Positions 32,032 through 47,000 of a stretch of 64,000 nt of DNA are shown here, piece after piece. The DNA is from Phoronis australis. Lineage: Eukaryota > Phoronida > Phoronidae. The first letter of the stretch is position 1, and every line of letters begins with the position of its first letter. The notes below the pieces were generated by a model. The model saw only the letters and a program-made list of their open reading frames with translations, was not told where the DNA came from and did not search any database. The position numbers were made by a program, and so were the translations under genes. The stretch is taken from positions 323,870 to 387,869 of the forward strand of contig NMRA01000149.1 of the NCBI GenBank assembly GCA_002633005.1, written 5' to 3'.

Positions 32032-35000
32032 GTATTTATGACATTCGTTTAGCCACGCCTCCTTTTGTTTAATCGATAATGATTACTCTCAATATTTAAT
32101 TTAGTCATATTTGTGTAATAACTGCCCACCAATAGGTACTTAACGTCTTGTTACAAGCCATTGCTCACTGCAATGAGTATCATGTTTTTTCAGAAGGAAA
32201 TTTGTAATTCCAATATGGCCGCCCCCTATCTTCAGTAGTCGAAACAATTTTCTTACTGGTTTGTGGTTATTACCGTGTCTGTATTCCAATTTTTGTCCCA
32301 TCTAAGTAAAAATCCCATGACTGTTGTATTCAAAATTTCAAATCGAAGTTGGAGAATGTATAAACTACAGAAGTGATTACTTATACTATGAGTGAGGCAC
32401 CTGTCATTTTAACTCGGATCATATGACTGTTTACTGTTCACTGACTGATCAGTTCATAGTCAGACACATTTCACACATTCTTTTTAACTTAGTCATGTGT
32501 TGTATTTTGGGATTCACCTCTGTTTAGTAATTACTTTCAACCTGGAATCCACAACCTGAGTGAATTCTGCTGAGTTAAACACTACAGTCCATTTAAGTAC
32601 TGTAGTTACAACTTTGATCCTCCTGTCTGCGGAGTCGTATTTGTAGAACAAGTCATGTGAGGAAAATCTTTTGCCCTAAATCTCCTTTTGAGACTGTTCA
32701 CTATTATCGCTGTGTTCATGAGTGCATAAAATGAATATTCTTCCCTTTCCCACTCCCAGTGGGTACAAAATGTTCATATTTGTGAGGATTTATTTACAGG
32801 AAATGTAATGAAATAATCAACCCTATTATTCTTTGACTGGAACAGTCAGTTGTCTTTTTAATAGCTCATATACATGCAGTTTACACATAATTTACCTTTA
32901 AACTGCATGTGAGAACTGTTACGAAATTCCATGGATGTTACTGCCAAAATATCATTTAATGATTTTCAAGTATTTAGTTTTTTTCTTTTCTCAAATCTGT
33001 GCCAACAGCTTGGCCATCGCTTTTCTATATGTATGAAAATGGTGGTTGTTGTGAATTGTCTATTGCTCTTGTTCGTATTATAGGCTGAAGTTCCTATCCA
33101 GGCTCAGTACTTCACATTGAATGTAGTTTTAAACACATTTTTATTGACTTGGACAAGATTGGGTAAATAATCCTATTGATTTCTTCCTATCATATGTAGT
33201 GGCCAGCGAATTTCTTAGCTTAACTGAAAATCTTTTGATAGATGTAGAAAGTGAAGTAGTCATGGATTGATCTACTTAATAAGTTTTCATCAACTTATGA
33301 TATGTTGTTAAGTCTAGGTAGACAATCTGAAAATCATTGAGACACAAGTCAATAGCCTTGTCCCTGAGTGAACTTATTTCTGATGCTCAGAAAAGATGAA
33401 TCGTGGTGCCAGACACAAACTAGTAATCTCATCCGGAAATGCGCCATGTAGGACTTATGTCATCTCCACTGAGAAAATCTTATCTCTTGCGTCTGTATCG
33501 TAGCCGTTTGCACACTGGAGGCAAAAACTCTGCAATATGCATGATACGATTGATGTATGCAACAGTGCCCATGAAATACCTACATGACATGAAAAATGAC
33601 TGATTGATAGTTGATACACAGCTTTGTGGTTGAAGTGGCATGGCGGTTTTTAAGTTATGTAGTTGTTTGATTTTGTGTTATTTTACTGAATGAGACATGG
33701 AGGTAATATATCTATATAGCCATGGGTCACACTCTCCCAGTCCTAGTTTTCACCATCTGGGTCAAGCCATGGACTGCTACATGGTTTCTTGATTCATGCC
33801 ACTGAATCTTAACTGCCAAACTTGCTAATATAATTGCAGAACTTGTATTTGACTTATATACATGCTAAGTAGATAAAAAAGACTTCATAAAACAGGGTTT
33901 ACTGCAAATCTCACTTTCATGCCAACTGATAATAAATTCTTGTTTGCTCAATTTTTTTTCTATATTACTGATTGCAAACTCTGAGCAGTTCTCATTTGTT
34001 AACTGTGTCGCGGTTCTAAATAGGAATTGTTATGAATTGTGAACTCCTATATCCATCTTAAGCCATCACAACAATTTACAACACAGAGGTTGAGTGAGAA
34101 TAGTGAGAGATGTCACTTGATTTTGACTGATTTGCAATTAGGGTGCAAGATTGGATAATTTGTTTGTTAGTCTTGTCTAATAATGGCTGAGCTATAGTGG
34201 ATCTGTATGGTCTCCCCAAAATGACCATTCTTGCACCTTATTGACATATAAACATCCCTTCACAGAGCATGTCACTGAACAGTCTTGGAAGTTAAAAATG
34301 AGGAGTGAATGGTTCAGTTTAGTACTTAAATAGGTCAATTTATTGTGAATGGTCTTTTTCAGTAGCCATTCAGTGGTTGTGTGTGCTGACAATGCCAGTT
34401 TTATTGGTTTTATTAACTGCATGGGGCTAGGTAACAGGTGTTCACTGCTTTGCTAATTGAAATCATGTCTCTGTGGAGATGGAGGTTTGCCTCAACTCAG
34501 CTCAGGATCTCTTAAGGATAACCTGTTCCCAATCAGCTGAGCAACAAGCGTGTCACCATTGTTAGGTGATAGGCTTTCCAATGCCTCTAAAGGGAAAAGT
34601 CACTTTGCACTTATGTCATGATTTAGAAGTGCAACATTCCCCAAATGCTGATAATTTTACTTAAATACCAATTTTACTCAGGGAATAATCTAGACTTTGA
34701 AAGTTGGGGGTCCAAATTGGAGGTGATTCTGTACGAGGCCACCCTGATGCAACAGGACTTGGAGGTATTCCACCTGAAAAACATGCCAGCATTTGCCTAT
34801 GGTCAGTGAGACATTTATATGGTAATCATCGATGGTAATAGTCTGTGACCTTGATTTATGCATGAATATTTATTGCATTAAAACAACAGATTGTAGGTGT
34901 CAGTCAGAAATGGTATAATTCACTGTTTAACTGTTTCTCATTGAGGTTGCCTTGAAACAGGCTGTCTTTTCTCTGTTGGCCTTCCCATAAAAGCCATAAG

Positions 35001-38000
35001 TTTTTCAAACTGACCGTCTCGATGATATGTCCCTGCTTCTAACCTTTTGCGTTGGCCTTGCCATAAAAGCCATCGTTTTTTCAAACTGATCGTCCTGATG
35101 ATGAGTCCCTGCTTCTAACCTTTTGCTCCCAAACAGCCCCCCCCCCAGAGTTGAAACTGTCAATGTCTGTAGGAGAATTACCAGTTCTTACAGAAACTAT
35201 TGGATAAAAGTATAGAAAGTTAAAAATTTAATCTGTTGATACTTTCTTCAATTCTTAGACTCACCATCAATTGCTTGACATTCACAGTTGCAGCTGCTTC
35301 CTCTTTTGTTCCCATGAATGGCCAAGTGTGAATAGGTCATTGGGTTCTTAACATTCAAAACATTCTTGACCTAGTTATGTAAAACTGAATCTCATTTTAG
35401 ATCTGAGGCATGAGTGTATTTTGAAGAAAGTGACATGTTCTGTGAAGAATTCACCTTTCTATCTTGAGAACTGATCTGGAGAATGTAGCATCAACTATCT
35501 ATTATATAAAATGCATCGTTTGCACAAACTCCGTCTCCCCCTCTCCACTACGGACCTTCGTTTGCGCCCGTTTCGGCACCACCTTGGTCCCAGGTATTGC
35601 ATCGGCCACCTATTTGGATTCGAGGTGTCCTATTTTTGTCTCGTGGGCCGTTTTTTCGAGGATGTGGAGGGAGGGTGGCCAGTTTTGTACTGGCCTTGGT
35701 GACGTCAGTTCGTCAGCTTAATGGCCTGGGTGACGTCACTCCGTCGGATTAATTTCACTCCCTCCGGCTTCTGTCGCGTATATAATTCATTGGGCCTGTC
35801 GCCGCCAAAATTAATGATGCCTCGTTAAAAAATTATTACTCTTCCTTGAGTAAACTAAATTATTTACGCTGGTGTTGGAAAATTGGCGTTCTTCAGTTAC
35901 CGGTATGCTACTGCTAAATTTGCGATGCGCTCTTTGGCGCCATTGCAACACCTATTGGCCAATTTCCATGTTATTCAATCAAATGTGAGGTTGCGTACAT
36001 GTCATAACAATCGCAAGTGGTTTCATTTCAGTACAAGTTTTTGCTATTTCTATTATCAGAAAACCCAATTCCAGAAAAACTCGAGAGATATCACAAATTT
36101 TTTCGGAAATGGCGTGTACGTGCGCGTGTCACAAGTATGCACTGTTTTCAAAATGACCACAGATTTTCCTTTGTTACAAAAGGCGGAGAATTACGAAAAA
36201 AACATTTATTAGATTGTCTTTTTACTTCTATGAACAGCTGTAATGGGCAAGGTGAATGTCGGTTCATTCCCAGATTCTGCATGCGCCCCTGTAGGTTGTT
36301 AACTTTACGACGAGGTTACAAGATGAGCACCGGGGTCGTGTGAAATTTCGGTGTTTAACGGAGCTCTACACACAGCTACCTAGCTATATGTTGATGTTAG
36401 TTTTCATACAGCTAGCTGGCTTTCTACCTGTCAGTACGTACATTGATGATACATTTTTTGTAAATTCATAAATATATTTTGAGTACTATACAGTATTTGA
36501 AATGCATTCTTAGTTTTCACTTTAAAGAATATCTGATTACTGTACTTTGTGTTACGGCAGGGTCAAATGTTCTGGAAAGAAATTTGTACTGCCTAGGGAA
36601 AGAATCCCGCAGCCGCACACCTTGCCTACTAAAACCAGTGACAGTGACTGAAAAAGGTTTGAATAAGGCTTTTCTAGAAGTATTCCCGTCTCTTGCAATG
36701 AACATTAATGTTCACTCCTAGGAGTATCCACATGTATTTCCCTCGGCGTTTCCCACTAGCTGCTACCCGGCTGATGTTATAATAATCTAGGTTTGCACTG
36801 ACAACGTTTTACGGTGTTCATGCACAGAAGCCTAAGAATGTACATCCTGTTGGACCAACTTTTTTGTATGGTGTCTACTATTGGAAATCTCAGAGCATTG
36901 TTACAGATGTAGATTTTTGTTTATTTATAATGGGAGAAATGGAAAGCAGCAGGGCTGGGTTTAGCAAACTATCTGTCCAATGTACTGTAGTGATTCTTTG
37001 TGTGTCTCTCAGCATTGGTATCAATGTAGTGATAGTGATGCAGATGTTGCCAATTGGATACCCATGCTCTTCAGTACCACCAATCCCAAATTTTTAGAAA
37101 GTGTTCCTGAACATATTAGGTACAGCTTTTCGGTTCCAGAAGTGATCTTTATTTAATATTATCATCATTTAAATGGAACCCAGGAATATACATCGTCTCA
37201 TTAGTGAGAAACTGTTTGCATCTGCTATGTTAGTGAATTAGTATATGGTGCTTGACTTCTGGTGTGCTTAGATCAAGTGATTCCCAGTTTGTAGTTGTGC
37301 AACTATGTTGTTCATCAATCAAAATTATTATCAGTTGATGCAAGTAAGGATTAAGTTTTGTTGTTAGTATGGCCTTTATGTTTGTATTGTGTGAAACCTG
37401 CCACCTTTCAACTTGACCTCTCCTAATACTGAGGTGATAACTTGTCAGTTGCCACTGTGAATTTTATGGTGATACTTGACAATCTCCCAAAGTATACAGA
37501 TGGGGACCCAGCATTTTGTATAGTAAACACAGCTCTTGATTTTTGGTCCTTTTTTGCTTAACTACGTTTGCCTGGGTCAAAAGAAACCGCATGAAAAATA
37601 CAAAGACACATTTTTCCTAATTTTCACATTAATTGTGATGTACCAGATTTTACAAATGTGTGGTCATTCATCAATAGCAGTGCGGTTCAGGCTTTTGTTG
37701 CTGTTTGTCAAATATTTTGCTTGTTACCCATCTTCAAGTATATTTTGCATTTCTGTATTTCAAGCACCGAGTAAGTTATTCAAGTGTTTATTGCCATCCA
37801 AGTATCGGTACCGAAACTAATTTCACCGTGCCTCGAGCTAGGGTGAATTCCCTATTTCCCGTTCCGTAGACCTAAAACATGTAGGTGGAGCTAGTGTAAT
37901 CACTTTGTTTCAGTTGTAAGGCGTAGCAGAGTTGTGTGATCTCGGTTTTCTCCTAAGAAACTTGGTTTACTTACGGGAACAGTCAAGTTAAACATCAAGT

Positions 38001-41000
38001 GAAGTGTTGCCCTTCTCAAATTATTTGTGAATATCTCCAGGGGAAAGCAAATCCCTACTAATCAATTGGTTTTTCTTGCCCATAGAGTAAATTGACCAAA
38101 CATCGCTAATACAAATGTCAACAATTATCACAGTGCTGCTGTGATATGGTGATATGGTAAAATCTCTGGAGCGCAGTTTGTGGGACAAGACAAATTTAAT
38201 TTTCCATTTGTTTCATAAAAGATTAGTTGCACCGAATAAATGTTTTGCCACTTGTTACAGTGTGTGCCATAACGACCTTCAGACAATCTTTAGAGAAATT
38301 GTGGGTGTTCACAACAATGTTAAAAAGCCTTTGAAAAAATGAAAAAAAGGTCAATATGGTGAATGATTTCGTTTGAAAGTGATAAGGTATTACCTAATTA
38401 CGGTATGTGGCTGATACAGTCTCTAGGTTGAAGAGGAGCTGAGCTGCCAATTTGAACATTGGCACAGCCAGGATGTGTATTTGTTGAGTGATAAGGTAAA
38501 AACTCACTAATTCCAAATAAAATAATAACCAAAATAGCTCTTTCTTCATTTTTCAAGGGCTTCTAATATTACTGTGAATGGTAACAATATTTTGAATCTC
38601 TTAGTTGCTATGGCACAGAACTTGAATAGGAGAAAGCATCATTTTGGCACCATGTATCATTTAAGAAAGAATAAGAAAGTAAAATTTCGCCTCATATTTT
38701 GTCCTAAATTGGTGGGAGTTTACCACACTTCATTTCCTGTTACTGAGTTAGTTTCCTCATTCTTGGTTTCTTTCTGGTTTACACTTAACAGCTTTAGGCA
38801 TTGTATTAAAGTTAAAAATCCAAAAGTATTGTCACTTGTCAGCCTTCTTGGTCAGGAACCCCATAGCTTGTTGTTTTTGCTGTGAATGTCAGGATGTAAA
38901 ACTTTATTAGAACTCTGTTTCTTTTCTCGATACCTGTTGTTCTTAATATGTAATGTTTTTGATTGTAAGCCATCAATCTCCATCAGAATAAAAAGCTTTG
39001 CAATTATTGTTGGATAGATTGCAGCAGACATTGCATCAAAAATTAGCTAAAATACTATTTATAGGTATGAATATAGATGGTGCAGCTGAATTGTAATTGT
39101 GGACACGAAACTTTAAAGCTTAGCTTTTTCTAATTGAAGAATGTTGCACACACTTTTTACTGGAATTTATGCCACAAGCACTGCTGTTCTGGGTAATTAG
39201 AATAGTGTCCTTTCACTAACAACTGTCAAACCATAAAACGTTAAATTTCTGATTCTAGGATTTACTCCTGTCTGTTACAACACTGTCGTATGACCAAGAC
39301 ATTGTTGTCACCTGACCTGGGATTTTATATAAAAATGTGGGTTTTATTTACTTTGCATGAATGGGAAACTTCTAACCCCTTCATAAACTTCAGGTACTTT
39401 ATATTCATTCTAGAATTGTGTTTTTTAAGTATTCCCAGTCTTTATAGAGTCCCTTTATCTCAAAATTATGTTCAGTGTTTGGTTCTTTCCTGAAACAATG
39501 CCATTATGGATTACTATACGAGTAATGGCATATTTGGCTCACAAAAACTGACGACCTAAATAAAAACTGCCGGATTGTTAGCTGGGTGTCCGTACGAGTG
39601 AGTCCAATTTTCTACTCGTATTTTATGTTTTCTACACGTACTTTTGAGTGTTCACTTGCTTATGCTGAGCCGTGCTGCCGTGGCAAGCTGTCCACTATGT
39701 AACTTGTTGAGATCTCTCCCCAAACTACACACTGCACAGTATTTTAAAAGTGGAATTCTTAGGTCTTGGTTGTGGAACCATGCACTTTGATGCTGTCTTG
39801 CTAAGACCTCATTTTTGTTTCATGATGGTGATGTAGAAAGTTTATCAAAACATTGGCAACTGTAACTATAGCAATTTTTTTCTTCTCGTTATTATACACT
39901 GTCAACTTGAAGTCACCAACACTCTCTGTCTTCACCCTATCGCAGGATATGGAATTTTTTGGCGTCATGCGGTTCTTCTACCAGGACTCAGTGGCTAAGG
40001 TGATCACAAAGTGCGTACGCGTCTCAAGCACAGCTAACACACGTGATGTTCTGGACACACTCATTGAAAAATTCCGGCCAGACATGAGAATGTTAACGAT
40101 GCCGGATTATGCGCTCTATGAGGTTCACCTAAAAGGTTTGTTGACACACAAGTAACTTGTTCATTTCAAATTTCTCAAGTTTTTCACCTTTGTGAGTTGG
40201 GCCAATCCTAAGTTATTGTACAGACAGATTTTCAATTTTTGGTGGACAAAAATTGTCTACTAAAAATACTGAAGTCCGGGGATTTCATGCAGAGTGCTGC
40301 TGTTGTTTTCAAATGCATTGTGGGTTGGTAGTTGGCTTGTAAACATCTGGTGACATCAAAGGTAACTTGTTGATGTGTACAGTTAACTTAATTAGTAATT
40401 TGCCTTTTAAGTGGTGAGATCTGACGTCAGTGTGATCAGATGACATGTGTCTCAAAACTCTTATGCACTAAATTTTTTTAATCTAGGTATATTTTTGATG
40501 TGTTTTGAGGATCATTTTCAATCTTATTTTTTTGTGACAGTTGCTTTGTTGTACTGTCACCAAAATTGGACTGCGTGTTACAGTGGATCGTGCTTTCAGT
40601 TCTGGTTGCGTGCGTGTGATGTTTTGTGTCATGTTGTGTACAAGTCACCAGGTTACTTGTGATGTCACCGGATGTTAACGAGTCAATAATCGTCCCATTT
40701 TGCAGTTGAACAACCTCAGCAGTGCCTTAGATGAAGTCCCCTTAAATTGCCTGAATAAGTTAATATTTGTGATTCTTGGATCATTTCAAGTTAATTCTCT
40801 AATGTTCACTTGCTCAGCTGTCATATACACAGTCTTTCAGATTTTATGTCCTCTGCAATTGCTTGGATTGTCAAGTGAAATGGCCCTACACTGGCTTGCA
40901 GTTTCAAGCTCTGGGTCAATGTAACCCAACTGATAAATGTTTTACTGAGGAAAAAACTGTTAGTTGCCAAAAGCACACAAGGGGTGTAATTATATCCCTC

Positions 41001-44000
41001 CTATTATAAACAAACCAGCCTTGACCTGGAGATGGTATGCTCTGTCTGCTGTTTATGCCTGTGGGAAAACCTCACTTATCACATGTGCTTTCTCCTCTGA
41101 CAGAATTTTTTCCCAATGCCAGTGATTCTTATCAATAAGGCATCTGCAGCAAGTTTAATTAAGGTGCTGAAATTTCAATTTCTCTGATATTGTCATCAGT
41201 GAATACAGTGTCTTCAGAAGATAAAATAAACGGTCCTGTCAGGAGAGGAGTTTGCTTTTTGCAGGCATGTTTCCATCTTTTGCAAAGTCGCAGCTGTGAT
41301 ATTTTTATGCATTAGGAAGTAATTTAAAGATGCATAGTCTCATTAAATTGTGAATATGCGAACGAAGTACTAATTTACAAACAATCCCAGATCCTCCAGT
41401 GTGCCGGAGACCATCCGAGAACCAGTTACCATTATAATCTCGCGAAAGTCTCGTTTAGCGAGACAATTTTTATGTAAATAATTACGGTAATATTTCATCG
41501 TTACCCTAATGAAACAAGGCACAGTTTTTATTATTTGTTTATTTCATTATCAACTAACGATTTAGTAATATTTGGAATTATTAATATGTTCAAACTTGTT
41601 TTTTTGTGTATCAGTTGTAGTGTTTTCTTTCAAACTGTTATTTATTTACAAATTGTTTTTTGTTCCTGATTATACTTGTACACACAGTTCTTCAGGAAGT
41701 CACTAGGTGGCACTTGCTACAAATATAGATATTCAGTTTTAATGAGACTTGGCATCTTTAAGGAAAAATTTACAAACCAAATTTTCTAGTCTACTTTAAC
41801 AAAGGTTTGCCTGTTAAGTGTGTCTTGCATAAAAATTTATTTTGTTTTAAGGTTATCTCAAACCTTATTAATTTTAATGGCCTCTATTCTAACTCCTATA
41901 TCTAAAAACTAGGCTATATGTATGTACCATTATTATTTTTACGTTAACACCTTTTTAAGCCAAAATTTCATTTTTAAGAAAAACACATAGCAAAATAGCC
42001 CCTTGGTCAATTTTAACGAATCCTTTTTTATATGAAAACTTGACCAGTTACCTCAAAAATGCTGTTGGAAATTGTTGATTAGTCTTTTTTGTTTGGTTTC
42101 TATGACAAAGGAACTTGCAAAGCGACAGGTATTTTTGTACAAAATAGCAGTCATATTCATCTTATTACATTACGCAAAAACTAGGCCTTTATTTTGAAAT
42201 TCATAACAGCATTTTTGAGGTTGATGAAGTTTGAAAAGTTTCAGCAAAATCTACTGAACCGTTTCGAGAACTCGTATTCCTAATTTCAAATTAAGTCGAT
42301 TTGCTGAAGCCGAGAAAAAGCCGATTAAATCGTGAGTGGTGAAAGTCTCAAGGTCTTCGGTTAATTATTCGGTGAAAACTTGTTTTCGGTCAATAAAACC
42401 TATACACCCCTTAGCTGCTTTCGTTATTTCAGCGTTCATGCGCAGTGTCATCTGAATTTGCAGTGCGTAATTAACTTAATTATCACAAAAACATTTAAAC
42501 CAAGTTGATATCCAATGCATCGAATCCGACTAGGTCTTGGGCAGAGCCAGCATATTAAGTGGGTCAAGCTGGTGCATTGTGTAAAGTAGGTCAACAGTTC
42601 ATTATTAGGCACACCACGCGCTGGGAGACTGATATGAAACCCAATTGAAATGTATACAGAAATGATGTTGGTGGTTAAAGCACGTCGTGAGCATGAGATC
42701 AAAACAGCGAAATGTCAAATCACCCAAATTAAGGAATTGGGGTGAAGATTTATATCTTTTCACAAGTTGCTGTGTTCGTGAACACATAGACACAGAGGTG
42801 TGAGGGCCATGAGGCGACTCGTAGCATTCTTTCTCAGTCGTATGCATGGAGACACAAATCTTTCAGGATCAAGCTACGTTTTGCCTTCGTTTTACCCGCT
42901 ATCTTTTGATCATATGTACACATCGTCGATCGTTGACGTGATTTTATGTTGACTCGATGAATGAAAGGACTGAGGGTACATACGGAGCTACTCTGTGCCT
43001 GACGGGAGATTCGATTTCAGAGTGATAGCTTCGTAACCTTTGACCTTGGATAAGTTGTTAAATCTCCATACAGTTGTGCAGTTCCAAGGTGGTTTTGCAA
43101 AATCTTTTTTCTCACTTCACTGTATATATTCCGTATTTGAAGTTCCCTGAGAATGAAGATAATTTATTTTCCTAGACACACATGAAATATTGTAAAAATG
43201 GCCATTTTTGTGAATATAAATGTTATGAAAATTGGCCAGTGCTAGTTGGAAGATTCCTAATATGATTTCCTCACTGTGTTCTGTTGCTGGCAGCTCTTCG
43301 TAGTACTGTCTTGCAATTTTGTGATTTCTTCAAAAAGAAAGAGAATTGATAAGGTCTTTCATGTAACTCTAAGCTGCTAGGTACAAGTGCATGTTTGATT
43401 TTGTATCTTGTGTTCATGCAAACTGAATATCACTGTGCTGGGGACTATTCAAATTGAGTTTTTTCATTTGAAATAAAATTCTGTGTGCATGGATGTTATG
43501 GATAGGGCACTCCCACAAGCCTGCAGCTGAAGAAGGAGTGAATGGAGGCCTGTGGGTTAGTATATTTGTACCACTCATCAAACAAGCTTCAGAGAAATGG
43601 ATATTTTGATATGTGATCTAGGAACTTTATCCTGTACTTTACATTTTCTAAAGTGTAGTCAGCTGTGGAATTTATTTTCTGTTTGTTGCAGAGGAGCGGC
43701 GCCTAGGTGACGATGAATACCCCCTACTGGTACAGCTGAACTGGGGGCAAGACGACAGAGAGGGTCGCTTCTTACTAAAACGGGTAGATGATCCCAAGAT
43801 CAAGGTACTATACAAACTCAAGTTAGGTTGTCATTACATTTCAACCATGGCTGTGCTTGAAACCTCAAAATCTCCATTATCTCCCATGTTTGTTTCTTGG
43901 TGTGAACTATGGCCTGTCACACCAAGGACAGGTAGTTCTCAGAATCTTTGAGCCAATTTCAATGTCTTGATGAAATGAGCTGGCGACAGATGGAAGTGGG

Positions 44001-47000
44001 AACATGGGCCCAGTGCATACCTTGAATATCACGCTGTCCAAGGCGTTGTTAGTCAGATTATGCAATTTTTTAGAAAAATCAACAGGGGGGAGGGGGTTAT
44101 TTTGCAATGAATGTACCTTTCTTGCACATGAAAATTTGCTTAAAAAACATGGTCACGTGATAATAAAGACACAGTAGTGAGAAGCATATTTTTAGAATCC
44201 TCGATCATTCTCCTTTCAGAAAATGTTTACTTCTAATGGTTGACAAAGCATAATTTTTTTATATTTGACCTACGCTTGGGGTCATTTATTAGGGTCCCGG
44301 ATAACCTTAACCAATTCCCTCTCGACCTTTTGTCCAGTTTTTGAGATCGTAATGAAAACCAACTTGGTGTGACAATACCCTGCTGCACTTTCCTTGTAGA
44401 TTGCAATACTGAGCTGTAAAAAGAATTGCGTCTGGTAGGACATGTATAAGTGATATATAAGTTGCTGTCTGTAATATTGGTTTGAATCTCATATTCCATA
44501 GTGACTACTATAATGACTGAGATTCATTAAATTGTGCTGTCAATTGTCAGTGTTGTTCCTTTCTCTTTAAATGTCACTTTTGCTGACAATGCAGTTATCA
44601 TGTATCTGTCAAGTGGGATTGGTTACAATTCCTTCTACAACCCATCTCTGACCTTTTAACCTCTTGATGAACTCCTGATCTTTCGATGTCTGGTCTCGCA
44701 GCACTCTGACCTGAATGAGGACCAGGATGACATGAGCAAATTCAAGAGAAAGACATCGAAACGTGACAAGAAGGAGAAGAAAAAGAAGGAAAAACAGGCC
44801 GCACGCGGCAAGGAGAATGCCCCTGACTCGCCTTCCAAGAGTGTTGCCGATGAGATTTATAATGATTTGCCAGAGACTAGCTTCACACGAACTATCTCCA
44901 ACCCGGAGATTGTCATGAAAAGGCGGAGGCAGCAGAAGCTGGAGAAAAAACTGGAACAGATACGGACACAGGGCGGAGGACCTGACTCAGGTAGGGGGCA
45001 CTGCAATAGGAGTGTGTAGGAGCAGAGGGCCAGACTTGGGTAGGGGGCACTGCTGTAGGAGTGTGTGGTGACAGATGGCCTGACTCGAGTGGGGGGCACT
45101 GCAGTACGAGTTTGTAGGGGTAGAAGGCTTAGCTTATAGTTACATGACTTCTGCTCATGATGGAAGACTGAAGAAATGAGAAATATTTTGCTATGCTTGG
45201 AAAATTTGTGGAAAGTGGTAAGAACTGGTGGAAGTTCTAAGAGTCAGCTTTTGAGTTCACTAATGTCTAGGAACCAGCACAGTAGGAAAAGTAAGCATGT
45301 GTCTGATTTATTGTGGGAACATTAAGTCCTAAGGGAAACATAAAGTCATAGTGAAGGGGTTTAGGTACACTGGAGGGTCCAACTCAGGTAGGAGTCACTG
45401 TGGACTAAGTGTTATGAGTAAATAGTGACTTATTGGATTACTGAATGCCATATTTTGGAAAATTGAGCGTTAATGAAACTAGCAGTTGTCAAGTTAATTC
45501 ATTGTTTTTTTCATAACCTACCAAAGTTTGATAAACACTATGATCAGAATCTAGCAAATTCAGTAATGAGCTCTCAAAGAAGTGTCTAGCGTCAGTAGGC
45601 CTATCCAGTGGTCAGGCGACTTACGCGACGATTTTGCGGGGCCGCCGTACATATCCCCAGGTACCCCAGACTGAACTCATTCATTAATAGATTCCTTATA
45701 CACATGTAATGTCGGCCAACTTATCCAGAAGTCCTTAGGAATTACCCCACTTTTAGAAACATAGACTTTACTATATTGGCAGTGACAGTAAAGAACAGCA
45801 ATCAATTAATTTTGCCATGAACTCCTGACTTCAGGAATGCTTGAATGTTGCGATAGGATATTTTTTCTCAAACTTGGTATTGACTATTTTATTTGCTTAA
45901 AAGTCCAAAAATTCAAGACTTTCCATTTGAGCTCCAAAAACTTTAAAGTAAAATGTAAATATTATGTTAAGTTCAAAGGTCACTCATGATGTGAATGTCC
46001 TCAGTGTCATTTAAAACAAACAGTAGATGACACCATAGCAAAATATATATATGACATAATCACTCTCTATCTGTTTACTCTACTCAGTCAATAACAATCA
46101 GTGCAGATATTTGCATTGGAATTCAGGCAGTCAAGTGGTAGTCATCAAGCATGGTAATCTGTTTATGAATACCCTGTTCACTCTCCTGGGGGTGTCTTAG
46201 CATGAGTCCTCACTACATGTGGTGAGTGGCATTGCTCTTTGAGGTGGAGTGGGCTTGTTGTTGCCTGAGGTCTTGAGGGCATGTTGATATTTGTTGAAGG
46301 TTTATTTCTATCTTGTTAGAATGGTCTGGAGGGAATTTTGCTGAAATAAATCGTGATAGACTTCAATAAACTGGCTTGTGATGTGGACACCAGAAGCTTA
46401 GCTTGATCTCTTCATACCTTTCACCCCGCAGCATTCTTAAACTAGAACAGGGTAAAAATTCTCTAAAACTTGAGACACTGACATTCAAAAAAATGAATTT
46501 TCTCACTTCTAAAGCTTGGGACACGGGCAGTTCATTTTATTTCTCAAATATCAGACACTGCATTTTGTATCAAAATCGTCTCTTAATAGACTTGTCAGTC
46601 CATAAAATTGTTGAAAATAGCCCATGACAATGTTTTCTTGCATCCCTTTAGTATGTAACATCATCTTTTTAGTGTGCATGTCATCCAGGTGAGTGATCAT
46701 CTGTCATTGAAAGTGATTCTTGAATTTGGGACTGTCAATATTGTCTGTTTTAAAAATTTGGTACAAGCTCCGACCTTGAGTAAAATAATTAATTTTTCAC
46801 TCTCCCAAACTGCAGAATGTTTACCGTAATGTAGCTTTTTATAAACATTTAAGTAAACTAATTATAGCATAGTTGATGTTTTTTCTTTAACTGTTTTGGA
46901 GTGTTTGTTTCTCACTCAAAAGCTGTCTGTATGTTCATGCAGAAAGTTTCTTTTGCTGGACTTTTTATACTGTACCCCAGTTGTACCAGTAGTCACTATT

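Noticed and set aside
35500-35790. Helitron 5' end (TCTATTATATAAAA followed by GC-rich DNA)
   Set aside because: I could not find a matching 3' CTRR hairpin end, so the call would rest on about 14 bases.
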